Assembly (NCBI GenBank): GCA_002371715.1
Contig: DFGF01000151.1
Location: forward strand, 1-5,653
DNA from: Prevotella sp. UBA3757
Lineage (GTDB): Bacteria; Bacteroidota; Bacteroidia; Bacteroidales; Bacteroidaceae
Direction: 5' to 3'
Length of the DNA stretch: 5,653 nucleotides
Under the pieces are notes generated by a model that saw only the letters and a program-made list of their open reading frames with translations, made no database searches and was not told the DNA's origin. Each line of letters opens with the position of its first letter. The stretch's first letter is position 1. This document shows positions 1-5,653 of this stretch, in pieces. A program made the translations under genes and the position numbers.

Positions 1-592
1 AGGAATAGGTGACTTGCTCAGGGTAGAGCGTACGGAACGAATCGATAAAGCCTGCCGACAACAGTTCACTGAACTTCTGGCGCTCCTCATCGGTGAAACC
101 GGCATTCATACGATTGGTCTTGGGGTTCTTCAGGTCTATCTCCTCGTGGGCTACGTTCAGGTCGCCACACAGTATCACAGGTTTTTGCCCGTCCAGTTTC
201 TTCAGATACTGTCGGAAGTCGTCTTCCCATGTCATGCGATAGTCCAGTCGCTTCAGACCGTCCTGCGAGTTAGGGGTATAGCAGCACACCAAATAGAATG
301 ATTCCATCTCCAGCGTTATCACTCTGCCTTCATGATCGTGTGCATCGATGCCGATGCCATACGTCACATTCAGGGGTTGATGCTTGGTGAAGATGGCGGT
401 GCCGGAGTAGCCTTTCTTCTCGGCATAGTTCCAATACGACTGGTAGCCTTCAAACTGCAAGTCGAGCTGTCCTGCCTGCATCTTGGTCTCCTGCAGACAG
501 AAGAAATCTGCATCCAGCTCCTTGAAGATAGCACTGAAGCCCTTTCCTTCACAGGCTCTCAGTCCATTTACGTTCCAACTGATGAATTTCAT
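1..592 (-). CDS. xth: Exodeoxyribonuclease III (AP endonuclease family), C-terminus cut by window edge
   Basis: This is the first 197 codons of an ExoIII-type enzyme of the endonuclease/exonuclease/phosphatase fold. The family cuts DNA at abasic sites and removes 3' blocking groups in base-excision repair in the cytoplasm. Visible active-site elements are WNVNG (residues 6-10, with catalytic-type N7), LQETK (33-37, metal-binding E35), YTPNS (105-109, Y105) and GDLNVAH (143-149, D144 and N146). The stretch FRTLYPEQVTYS (186-197) runs straight into the expected WWSY segment at the window edge. Family members are about 250 residues, so some 55 are missing, including the last catalytic Asp and His. 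The ATG at 592-590 places MKFISWNVNG exactly at the usual family N-terminus. No Bacteroidetes-type promoter is visible in the 86 bp upstream, so it may be read through from ribH, subject to the hairpin there. Identity is firm; the exact substrate preference is not shown. Confidence 0.95.
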   Translation of the reverse strand, partial: MKFISWNVNGLRACEGKGFSAIFKELDADFFCLQETKMQAGQLDLQFEGYQSYWNYAEKKGYSGTAIFTKHQPLNVTYGIGIDAHDHEGRVITLEMESFYLVCCYTPNSQDGLKRLDYRMTWEDDFRQYLKKLDGQKPVILCGDLNVAHEEIDLKNPKTNRMNAGFTDEERQKFSELLSAGFIDSFRTLYPEQVTYS

Positions 593-615
593 ACCTTATT
601 ATATATTATATGATA

Positions 616-650
616 AATGCTACACCGGCTATCATAGCCAGTGTAGCATT
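616..650 (-). terminator. Strong stem-loop between ribH and the exonuclease gene
   Basis: In the leftward transcript, AAUGCUACAC-U-GGCU (650 to 636) pairs with AGCC-G-GUGUAGCAUU (630 to 616) around a five-base loop AUGAU (635-631), giving an unbroken 15-bp stem whose only non-Watson-Crick pair is U640-G626. Read from the other strand the same position is a C/A mismatch, so the structure fits leftward transcription better. It lies 29 nt after the ribH stop and 23 nt before the exonuclease start. What follows is AU-rich but has no clean U-run, so it could be a weak intrinsic terminator, an mRNA-stabilising stem or a processing site. The stem is seen; its role is inferred. Confidence 0.6.
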
Positions 651-664
651 GGTATATATGCTAC
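643..664 (-). promoter_or_regulatory. Alternative hairpin sharing one arm with the 616-650 stem
   Basis: The heptamer ATGCTAC occurs at 617-623 and again at 658-664, with its complement GTAGCAT between them at 643-649. In the leftward RNA the first arm (664-658) can pair with the middle arm (649-643) across an eight-base loop, but that middle arm is also the 5' side of the 15-bp stem at 616-650. The two folds exclude each other, as in attenuator/antiterminator leaders. The alternative stem is much weaker (7 bp), so it may be only transient or fortuitous. Confidence 0.35.
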
Positions 665-678
665 GTTTCATAGCTGCT

Positions 679-1149
679 TTAGAATTTAGCCATCTTAATG
701 GCTACTACGGCACACTCGTCGCCTTTATTGCCTAAACGGCCACCGGCACGGTCCAAAGCCTGCTGCATGTTCTCAGTTGTCAGCAGTCCATAGACAACGG
801 GAATGTTGTTAGTGGCATTCAGACGGGCTATACCCTGTGTCACTCCCTGACAGATATAGTCGAAGTGGGGAGTCTCTCCACGAATGACACATCCCAGGAT
901 AATCACGGCATCGTAACCGTCGTTCAGTGTCATCTGGCGGGCACCGTAAATGAGTTCAAACGAGCCGGGCACCGTCTTTACATGGATATTCTCAGGCAGT
1001 GCACCATGTTTCTCCAAAGTGTTGACACAGCCTTCCAACAGAGCACCTGTCACTTCAGGATTCCATTCAGATACCACAATGCCGAAAATCATATTCGAGG
1101 CATCGGGCACTTTGGCTGCGTTGTATTCAGAAAGATTCTTGGTAGCCAT
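679..1149 (-). CDS. ribH: 6,7-dimethyl-8-ribityllumazine synthase
   Basis: This 156-residue protein is a full-length lumazine synthase, which condenses 5-amino-6-ribitylaminouracil with 3,4-dihydroxy-2-butanone 4-phosphate in the penultimate step of riboflavin synthesis in the cytoplasm. The family landmarks are in order: VVSEWN (25-30; W29 at the aromatic position that stacks on the pyrimidine), PGSFE (61-65), GCVIRGETPHFDYI (86-99, with the likely catalytic H95), and NNIPVVYGLLTTEN followed by R134 near the phosphate site. Members form pentamers or 60-subunit shells; which one applies here cannot be read from the sequence. The start codon shares one base with the stop of the upstream TPR gene (TAATG), implying translational coupling and one transcript from the promoter at 1848-1878. 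No other rib genes are in the window and no FMN riboswitch is visible upstream. Confidence 0.97.
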   Translation of the reverse strand: MATKNLSEYNAAKVPDASNMIFGIVVSEWNPEVTGALLEGCVNTLEKHGALPENIHVKTVPGSFELIYGARQMTLNDGYDAVIILGCVIRGETPHFDYICQGVTQGIARLNATNNIPVVYGLLTTENMQQALDRAGGRLGNKGDECAVVAIKMAKF

Positions 1150-1805
1150 TACTTAGCAGATGCGCGCTCAATATACTCGTCAATGGTCTGATACTGCATC
1201 GAGTTGAAGTATTTCTCCTTCACTTCCTGATAGAGTTTCAGAGCTTCGTCTTTCTTACCCTGGCTTTCCAGAATATCACCAGCCTGAATCAGGAAGGTGG
1301 GCGACAGCGAGTTGTTGTCAGCCATCTTGGCTGCCTTCTTCAGGTGCTCAACAGCCTTGTCCAACTGGTTGAGGTTGGCGTATGCATTGCCTAAAGCACC
1401 CTCGGCAGCAGGCGAAATCATAGCATCGTCCTTACCGCTGAAGCTCTCCAGCGCATTGACGGCTTCCTGCCACTTGCCCAAGTTAGCCTGGCAGAGACCG
1501 ATGTAGAGCTGAGCCAGATTGCCGGCATCTGTTGAGCTGTAGTCACTGGCAACCTTCTGGAAACCTGCAAGGGCCTTGTCGTATTGTGCCTGACCGAACA
1601 GTTCCTGACTCTTGGCGAGTTCTGTACTGGCTTCTGCCTCACGGGGCTGAAGGTAATAATTGTTACAAAGAATAGCGCCTACCACGATGACAATCAGTGC
1701 AACGACGCCGATGATAATAGCCTTCTTGTATTTCTCGAAGAAAGCTTCCGCTTTGGTTACCTGCTCCTCTATTTCGGGAGCAGCATTTTGGTTTTTGTTT
1801 GCCAT
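1149..1805 (-). CDS. Membrane-anchored tetratricopeptide-repeat protein (YfgM/CpoB-like architecture)
   Basis: This 218-residue protein has a short charged N-terminus, one hydrophobic segment at about 29-47 (IIIGVVALIVIVVGAI core, preceded by lysines at 25, 27 and 28), and then an entirely TPR-like region. Four helix-pair repeats can be seen at about 62-90, 98-121, 133-162 and 169-198, each with the A/G spacing and a turn such as GQAQYDKAL, LGKWQEAV, LNQLDKAV or QGKKDEAL. The lysine-rich N-terminus suggests it stays in the cytoplasm with the repeats in the periplasm. The architecture resembles the SecYEG-associated YfgM protein, but that role is not demonstrated. The ATG at 1805 is chosen because the longer in-frame reading would start at a GTG (1910) upstream of this gene's own promoter. 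It is followed directly by ribH (TAATG). Family assignment is good; function is unknown. Confidence 0.88.
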   Translation of the reverse strand: MANKNQNAAPEIEEQVTKAEAFFEKYKKAIIIGVVALIVIVVGAILCNNYYLQPREAEASTELAKSQELFGQAQYDKALAGFQKVASDYSSTDAGNLAQLYIGLCQANLGKWQEAVNALESFSGKDDAMISPAAEGALGNAYANLNQLDKAVEHLKKAAKMADNNSLSPTFLIQAGDILESQGKKDEALKLYQEVKEKYFNSMQYQTIDEYIERASAK

Positions 1806-1847
1806 TATTTTTGTTTCTTTAATTATAGTTCGTACATAAATCGGCTG

Positions 1848-1878
1848 CAAAGTTACAAAAAAGTGGGAGAAATACAAA
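1848..1878 (-). promoter_or_regulatory. Bacteroidetes-type promoter for the TPR protein-ribH transcript
   Basis: On the minus strand there is a TTTG (1878-1875), a 19-nt spacer, and TAACTTTG (1855-1848), matching the Bacteroidetes primary sigma consensus TTTG-N19-21-TAnnTTTG. The predicted transcription start near 1843 leaves a leader of roughly 35-40 nt, ending in an A-rich stretch without a Shine-Dalgarno before the ATG at 1805, which is usual for this phylum. Confidence 0.8.
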
Positions 1879-1897
1879 AAGAAAGAACATTTTTTTG

Positions 1898-1905
1898 TAC
1901 CTTTG
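1898..1905 (+). promoter_or_regulatory. Promoter -7 element for recF
   Basis: TACCTTTG is a perfect match to the Bacteroidetes -7 consensus TAnnTTTG and is followed by CA, as in the divergent promoter. The expected transcription start is about 1909-1913, at or within a few bases of the recF ATG. The upstream TTTG element is not evident: the expected position falls on CAAA (1875-1878), which is the -33 element of the opposing promoter. Confidence 0.7.
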
Positions 1906-1912
1906 CACACAA

Positions 1913-3031
1913 ATGTTACTTAGAAAGCTTTCTATACTCAATTATAAGAATATTCGCGAAGCCTCTTTGGAGTTATCGCCGAAAATCAATTGCTTCATCG
2001 GTCACAATGGGGTCGGCAAGACCAATGTGCTCGATGCGGTCTATTATCTGTCGTTTTGTCGCTCGGCTTCCAACCCCATAGATTCTCAGGTGATCCGTCA
2101 CGACGAGCCTTTCTGTATGATAGAAGGTTCTTATTCAGATAATGCTGAGGATTCTGAATACTCCGATATTATCTCGGTTGGCATGAAGCGGGGCACCAAG
2201 AAGCACTTCAAGCGCAACAAGAAGGAGTATAAGCGCCTTTCTGAACACATCGGTCTGATTCCCCTGGTCGTCGTTTCTCCTTCCGACACGCTGTTGATAG
2301 AAGGCAGCAGTGAGGAGCGCCGCCGGCTGATGGATATGGTGATTTCGCAGTACGACCGTTCCTATATCGAAGCGCTTGCCCGTTATAACAATGCCCACCA
2401 GCAGCGCAACACCCTGCTGAAACAGGAAGACCCTGCTCCTGACCCTATGCTTCTGCAAATCTGGGAGGAGCAGATGGCGGAATCGGGCGAGGAAATCTAC
2501 CGCAAGCGCGATGCTTTCGTACAGGAATTGATACCCCTCTTCCAACAGTTCTACGACCGGATTTCGTCGGGTCGTGAAAGGGTGGGGCTTCACTACGTCT
2601 CTCATTGTCAGCGCGGTCCGCTGTTGGAGGTCATCCAGCGCGACCGCCATAAAGACTTGGCTGTGGGCTTTTCTCTGCATGGGGTTCATCGCGACGATCT
2701 GGAGTTTACCTTGGATGGGCATCTCATGAAGCGTGAAGGGTCGCAAGGACAGAACAAGACTTTTGCCATTGCCCTGAAACTGGCACAGTTTGATTTCCTC
2801 AAGCGCACGTCTTCTCAGACAACGCCCCTCTTGCTGCTTGACGATATCTTTGATAAGTTGGATGCCCAGCGCGTAGAACAAATCGTGCGCCTCGTTTCAG
2901 GCGATGCCTTCGGTCAGATTTTCATTACCGATACCAACCGCGACCATCTTGACCAGATTCTGCGAGGCAGCGCACTCGACTATAAGATATTCTACGTAGA
3001 TAACGGAGAAATTACGGAGAAAGATGTTTAG
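1913..3031 (+). CDS. recF: DNA replication/repair protein RecF
   Basis: This 372-residue SMC-like ATPase acts with RecO and RecR to load RecA at single-strand gaps. The Walker A motif GHNGVGKT is at 30-37, directly after the typical RecF opening (MLLRKLSILNYKNIREA). Other landmarks are the GVHRDD segment (257-262), the ABC signature as EGSQGQNK (275-282), and Walker B plus D-loop LLLLDDIFDKLD (306-317, D310 and D311), followed by FITDTNRDHL (337-346). Length is normal for the family and all ATPase motifs are intact. The start at 1913 aligns with other RecF N-termini; a six-codon extension to a TTG at 1895 would lie inside the promoter. There is essentially no room for a leader or ribosome-binding site. 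The stop overlaps the next gene. dnaA, dnaN and gyrB, frequent recF neighbours elsewhere, are absent here. Confidence 0.97.
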   Translation: MLLRKLSILNYKNIREASLELSPKINCFIGHNGVGKTNVLDAVYYLSFCRSASNPIDSQVIRHDEPFCMIEGSYSDNAEDSEYSDIISVGMKRGTKKHFKRNKKEYKRLSEHIGLIPLVVVSPSDTLLIEGSSEERRRLMDMVISQYDRSYIEALARYNNAHQQRNTLLKQEDPAPDPMLLQIWEEQMAESGEEIYRKRDAFVQELIPLFQQFYDRISSGRERVGLHYVSHCQRGPLLEVIQRDRHKDLAVGFSLHGVHRDDLEFTLDGHLMKREGSQGQNKTFAIALKLAQFDFLKRTSSQTTPLLLLDDIFDKLDAQRVEQIVRLVSGDAFGQIFITDTNRDHLDQILRGSALDYKIFYVDNGEITEKDV

Positions 3032-3314
3032 ACAGAAAGTAGAATCGCTCAGAGATGTCCTGTTGCGTAATCTGCGTGAACAGGGACTGGAAACTCCGCT
3101 TCTCCAGAAGCGCTTGGTGGAGGCGTGGCCTCAGGTGGTTGGTCCGGTGATAGCCCGTTACACGCTCAATACCTATATCTACAACCAGACACTCTATGTC
3201 CGCCTGTCTAATCCTGCCCTGCGCTCCGACCTGTCGATGATGCGCACCGAACTGGTGAAGAAGCTGAACGATGTGGCAGGTCAGCAGATTATTGTGGATA
3301 TCCGTTTCAACTGA
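3024..3314 (+). CDS. dciA: DUF721 / DciA-like protein
   Basis: This 96-residue protein matches the DUF721 family in pattern: a basic N-terminal helix, the core segment VEAWPQVVGPVIARYT (about 32-47), TLYVRLSNPALRSDL (about 56-70) with the conserved 'V.. .P.....L' layout, and a helix followed by a terminal strand (IIVDIRF). DciA proteins of this family help the replicative helicase DnaB load in bacteria lacking DnaC or DnaI. This copy is little more than the conserved domain, without the longer extensions seen in some phyla. It overlaps the recF stop by 8 nt and has an SD-like GGAG (3016-3019) four bases before its ATG, so it is probably co-expressed with recF. Its 3' end overlaps the opposite-strand S41 peptidase gene by 34 bp. 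The helicase-loader role is inferred from the family. Confidence 0.85.
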   Translation: MFRQKVESLRDVLLRNLREQGLETPLLQKRLVEAWPQVVGPVIARYTLNTYIYNQTLYVRLSNPALRSDLSMMRTELVKKLNDVAGQQIIVDIRFN

Positions 3315-4984
3315 TTACTTCGTATGTCACGGTGATATGCCGTCTTCTTGACTTCCGCCTTTTGTGGAAGTTGTGGGGTCGCCTTGCCTTCGCGGAATAC
3401 TTTCAGCGTCTGCTCGATGGTGGGGTCGTCTTCGTTGATATATTGCAACCACGCCTCTTCGCTCATCATGTTATAGACGATTCGGCTGATGAGGTAGCGC
3501 TCCAGCAGCTTGTGCGAACGCTGTATCATCAGGTTGCGGCGTTTCAGTCCGTTCTTCTCACCATAGGCGGCAAACTTCTCAACGATGTTTTGCTTCGTCA
3601 GGTATTTCCCTAACTCCTTCATCGTCTTGTAGTCACTCAGTTTCTCGCGGTTATTGTCGGTGTAATCGTAGGCAAACTGGATAATCAGACCACTCATCGA
3701 AGCCTGCTTATAGTAAGAGGTCACGTCGGTTGTGTCTTCTGCCACGAAGATGTCGGGGGTGATACCGCCGCCGCCGAATACCTCGCGTCCGATGCGGGTC
3801 TTGTAGGCAGGACCGTTGTGCTTGATACTGTCTTGCGAGAAGAACTCACCATGCTGATAACGCACCAGCAGGTCTTCCTCATAGTCCCTATTGTCGCCCG
3901 ATACATAGGGCTTCTGGATACAGCGTCCTGAGGGTGAATAGTAGCGGGCAATGGTCAGACGTATCATCGAACCGTCGTTGAACGCCATCGGTTTCTGTAC
4001 CAGTCCCTTTCCGAAACTGCGTCGCCCGATAATCGTACCTCGGTCGTTGTCCTGAATAGCACCTGCCAGAATCTCGCTGGCTGATGCCGACCCTTCGTCA
4101 ATCAGTACCACCAGTGGGATGCGCTGGTACGAACCGCGTCCGTCACTGCGATACTCCTGTCGTGCCGACTTGCGTCCCTGTGTGTAGACTATGAGCTGGT
4201 TTTTAGGCAGAAATTCGTTGGCTATCTGTACTGCCGACTCCAGGTATCCGCCCGTATTGCCGCGCAGGTCGATGGTCAGGTTCTCGAAGTCCTGTTGCGA
4301 CAGCTGTGCCAGAGCTATCAGCAGTTCCGGATAGGTGTTCTCGCCGAAGTTCTTGATGCGGATATAGCCCGTCTTGTCGTCGAGCATATAGGCAGCCGTC
4401 ACACTCTTCGTCGGGATGTCGCCACGGGTCACCACAAAGTTGCGGAGTGTCTTTTCGTGGTTGCGCAGCACGCCCAGTTTCACTTTCGTGTCCTTCGGAC
4501 CTTTCAGTCGGTGCATGGCTTCTTCGTTGGTCAGTGTCTTACCCGTAAACTCCTTGTCGTCCACCTTCACAATCTTATCGCCGGCTATCAGGCCCGCACG
4601 CTCGGCAGGTCCGTTCTTGATGACGTTCTGCACATGCAGGGTGTCCTGTCGGATGGTGAATTCGATGCCCACGCCCGAGAACGAACCCTTCAGGTCGTCG
4701 TTGGCTATCTGCATATCCTTGGCAGAGATATAGACAGAGTGGGGGTCCAGCTCGGCTAATATCTGGGGCATGGCCTTCTCCACCAGGTCGTTCACGTTCA
4801 CCGTATCTACATACTGGTCGTCCACCAGTCGCAGCAGGTTGTTCAGTTTATTACTGCCCGAATTGATGATGCTCAGGCGGTTGCCTGAGAAGTGGTTGGC
4901 ATAGAATGTACCAATCAATATGCCTACCACCACACTGAGAGCCATCAGTATGGGCATGTATCTGTTGTTCTTCTTCTGGTTCAT
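3281..4984 (-). CDS. ctpA: S41-family C-terminal processing peptidase (CtpA/Prc type)
   Basis: This 567-residue serine peptidase is probably anchored in the inner membrane with its active domain in the periplasm, where the family trims or degrades proteins from their C-termini. In order: a hydrophobic N-terminal segment (about 11-30), a helical domain containing LDPHSVYIS (79-87), a PDZ domain (about 103-178; FSGVGIEF and NGPAERAGLIAGDKIVKVD), and the S41 domain (about 205-360). The latter has DLRGNTGGYL (239-248), GSASASEILAGA (298-309, likely nucleophile S301) and FGKGLVQ (324-330, general base K326); the 25-residue Ser-Lys spacing matches the known dyad. A helical C-terminal region (about 430-530) and a basic tail follow. 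The start ATG overlaps the deaminase stop (ATGA). The last 11 codons are antisense to the DUF721 gene. No lipobox is visible. Substrates cannot be inferred. Confidence 0.95.
   Translation of the reverse strand: MNQKKNNRYMPILMALSVVVGILIGTFYANHFSGNRLSIINSGSNKLNNLLRLVDDQYVDTVNVNDLVEKAMPQILAELDPHSVYISAKDMQIANDDLKGSFSGVGIEFTIRQDTLHVQNVIKNGPAERAGLIAGDKIVKVDDKEFTGKTLTNEEAMHRLKGPKDTKVKLGVLRNHEKTLRNFVVTRGDIPTKSVTAAYMLDDKTGYIRIKNFGENTYPELLIALAQLSQQDFENLTIDLRGNTGGYLESAVQIANEFLPKNQLIVYTQGRKSARQEYRSDGRGSYQRIPLVVLIDEGSASASEILAGAIQDNDRGTIIGRRSFGKGLVQKPMAFNDGSMIRLTIARYYSPSGRCIQKPYVSGDNRDYEEDLLVRYQHGEFFSQDSIKHNGPAYKTRIGREVFGGGGITPDIFVAEDTTDVTSYYKQASMSGLIIQFAYDYTDNNREKLSDYKTMKELGKYLTKQNIVEKFAAYGEKNGLKRRNLMIQRSHKLLERYLISRIVYNMMSEEAWLQYINEDDPTIEQTLKVFREGKATPQLPQKAEVKKTAYHRDIRSNQLKRISTIIC
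4872..4889. repeat. Short perfect inverted repeat inside the 5' part of the S41 peptidase gene
   Basis: CTCAGGC (4872-4878) and GCCTGAG (4883-4889) flank a four-base loop. It lies at about codons 32-38 of the S41 gene, just after the membrane segment. It would form a compact hairpin early in the message; whether it matters is unknown, and it may be only codon choice. Confidence 0.4.
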
Positions 4985-5415
4985 ACTTCGTCAGGATTCA
5001 TGTAAATAGTTTCGATGCCGGCACGCTTCAGCAGGTCGATACCGTCGGTGAGTCTGTACTGCTCGCCATAGACCACTCGCTTGATGCCCGCCTGGATAAT
5101 CAGTTTGGCACACTCGATGCAGGGCGATGCCGTGATATAGATGGTGGCACCGTCGGAATTGTTCGACGAGCGTGCCAACTTGGTGATGGCATTGGCTTCG
5201 GCGTGCAGCACGTAGGGCTTCGTCACGTTGTTGTCGTCTTCGCAGACATTCTCGAAACCGCTTGGCGTACCGTTATAGCCGTCGCTGATAATCATACCTT
5301 CCTTCACCACCAGTGCACCCACCTGTCGGCGCTGGCAGTAGGAGTTCTGCGCCCATATCTTTGCCATCTGCAAGTAGCGCAGGTCGAATTTGTGTTGTTT
5401 ATCGTTTGATACCAT
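4981..5415 (-). CDS. dCMP deaminase family protein (zinc-dependent cytidine/deoxycytidylate deaminase)
   Basis: This 144-residue protein carries the deaminase zinc signature: HAEANAI (71-77; H71 ligand, E73 proton shuttle) and PCIECAK (98-104; C99 and C102 ligands). The GYNGTPSGFENVCED stretch (46-60) before it is typical of dCMP deaminases rather than tRNA- or cytidine-specific relatives, so the likely reaction is dCMP to dUMP, feeding thymidylate synthesis in the cytoplasm. Length is normal for the bacterial ComEB-like group. The ATG at 5415 is chosen because it gives the complete N-terminal helix; it lies within the last codons of the upstream M3 peptidase gene (17-nt overlap), and the stop overlaps the S41 start (ATGA). 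It is therefore the middle gene of a tightly packed operon whose members have no obvious metabolic link. Substrate is inferred from motif, not proven. Confidence 0.92.
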   Translation of the reverse strand: MVSNDKQHKFDLRYLQMAKIWAQNSYCQRRQVGALVVKEGMIISDGYNGTPSGFENVCEDDNNVTKPYVLHAEANAITKLARSSNNSDGATIYITASPCIECAKLIIQAGIKRVVYGEQYRLTDGIDLLKRAGIETIYMNPDEV

Positions 5416-5653
5416 TTCGTTTTAATAATGCATCTATTGTTGGTTCTCCGCCTCGGAAGCGCTTATAGAGCGTCATCGGGTGCTCCGTGCCTCCCTTGCT
5501 GAGTATATTGTCTCTGAAACTCTGTGCCGTCTTCCGGTCGAAGATGCCGTGGCGCTTGAAGACGCTGAAGGCATCGGCATCCAGCACTTCTGCCCATTTG
5601 TAGCTGTAGTAGCCTGCGGCATAGCCTCCTGCCATGATGTGCGAGAACTGCAC
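5399..5653 (-). CDS. dcp: M3-family metallopeptidase (peptidyl-dipeptidase Dcp type), C-terminal 84 residues only
   Basis: Only the last 84 codons are inside the window, reading in frame from the right edge (the first codon, GTG, is an internal Val, not a start). The segment FSHIMAGGYAAGYYSYKWAEVLDADAF is the conserved C-terminal substrate-binding region of M3 peptidases, with the His and the Tyr series (Y11, Y15, Y16, Y18 of the visible part) that line the active site. Then come the FRDNILSKGG turn and a YKRFRGGEPTIDALLKRNG end, closely resembling the end of E. coli Dcp. The zinc-binding HEXXH is upstream, outside the window. These enzymes cut dipeptides or short pieces from oligopeptides. 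The 3' end contains the start of the deaminase gene. Family is clear; Dcp versus another oligopeptidase subtype is less certain. Confidence 0.93.
   Translation of the reverse strand: MQFSHIMAGGYAAGYYSYKWAEVLDADAFSVFKRHGIFDRKTAQSFRDNILSKGGTEHPMTLYKRFRGGEPTIDALLKRNGIKR

Noticed and set aside
14..613. Two plus-strand open frames of about 95 codons
   Set aside because: Both are antisense to the exonuclease III gene, which accounts for the codon pattern and motifs.
1150..1190. FMN riboswitch upstream of ribH
   Set aside because: The upstream DNA is coding for the TPR protein and no RFN-type conserved segments are seen; the leader at 1806-1843 is also far too short.
1890..1896. Run of seven T as a terminator for something read rightward
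   Set aside because: No GC-rich stem precedes it and it sits just upstream of the recF -7 element in a divergent gap.
1806..1910. 35-residue N-terminal extension of the TPR protein from a GTG
   Set aside because: It would start upstream of the gene's own -7 element, reads low-complexity F/K-rich sequence, and would overlap the recF promoter.
2135..2881. 248-codon open frame on the minus strand
   Set aside because: It lies entirely antisense to recF, whose motifs are intact; it has no recognisable domain and no start signals.
4295..4759. 154-codon open frame on the plus strand
   Set aside because: It is a shadow of the S41 peptidase gene, covering its PDZ and early catalytic region on the other strand.

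Overview
The window reads as a compact chromosomal housekeeping region from a member of Bacteroidota, probably the order Bacteroidales and plausibly near Prevotella or Bacteroides. Three things support this. The divergent intergenic gap carries promoter elements of the Bacteroidetes primary sigma type (TAnnTTTG, one with a TTTG element 19 nt upstream). Translation starts mostly lack a good Shine-Dalgarno and are A-rich or coupled by overlap. The protein sequences, such as the RecF Walker B segment and the short DUF721 protein next to recF, look Bacteroidetes-like. The genus is inferred, not shown.

Layout: eight protein genes fill nearly everything. Leftward from 1805: a membrane-anchored TPR protein, then ribH (lumazine synthase, joined by a TAATG overlap), then, after an 86-bp gap with a strong hairpin, an exodeoxyribonuclease III gene cut off by the left edge. 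Rightward from 1913: recF, then a DUF721/DciA-like gene overlapping it by 8 nt. Leftward from the right edge: the C-terminal end of an M3-family oligopeptidase (Dcp type), a dCMP/cytidine-type deaminase (17-nt overlap), and a CtpA-type S41 peptidase (ATGA overlap). The S41 gene runs tail to tail into the DUF721 gene with a 34-bp antisense overlap. The only non-coding stretches are 593-678 and 1806-1912. No RNA gene, mobile element, CRISPR or long repeat is visible.

Functionally, recF with the DUF721 gene is a replication/repair pair; ribH belongs to riboflavin synthesis; the deaminase feeds dUMP/dTMP supply; the S41 and M3 enzymes handle envelope proteolysis and peptide breakdown. I see no new multi-gene system. 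The most interesting non-coding signals are a three-arm hairpin arrangement between ribH and the exonuclease gene that could form two mutually exclusive stems, and the promoter geometry of recF, which implies a leaderless or nearly leaderless message.
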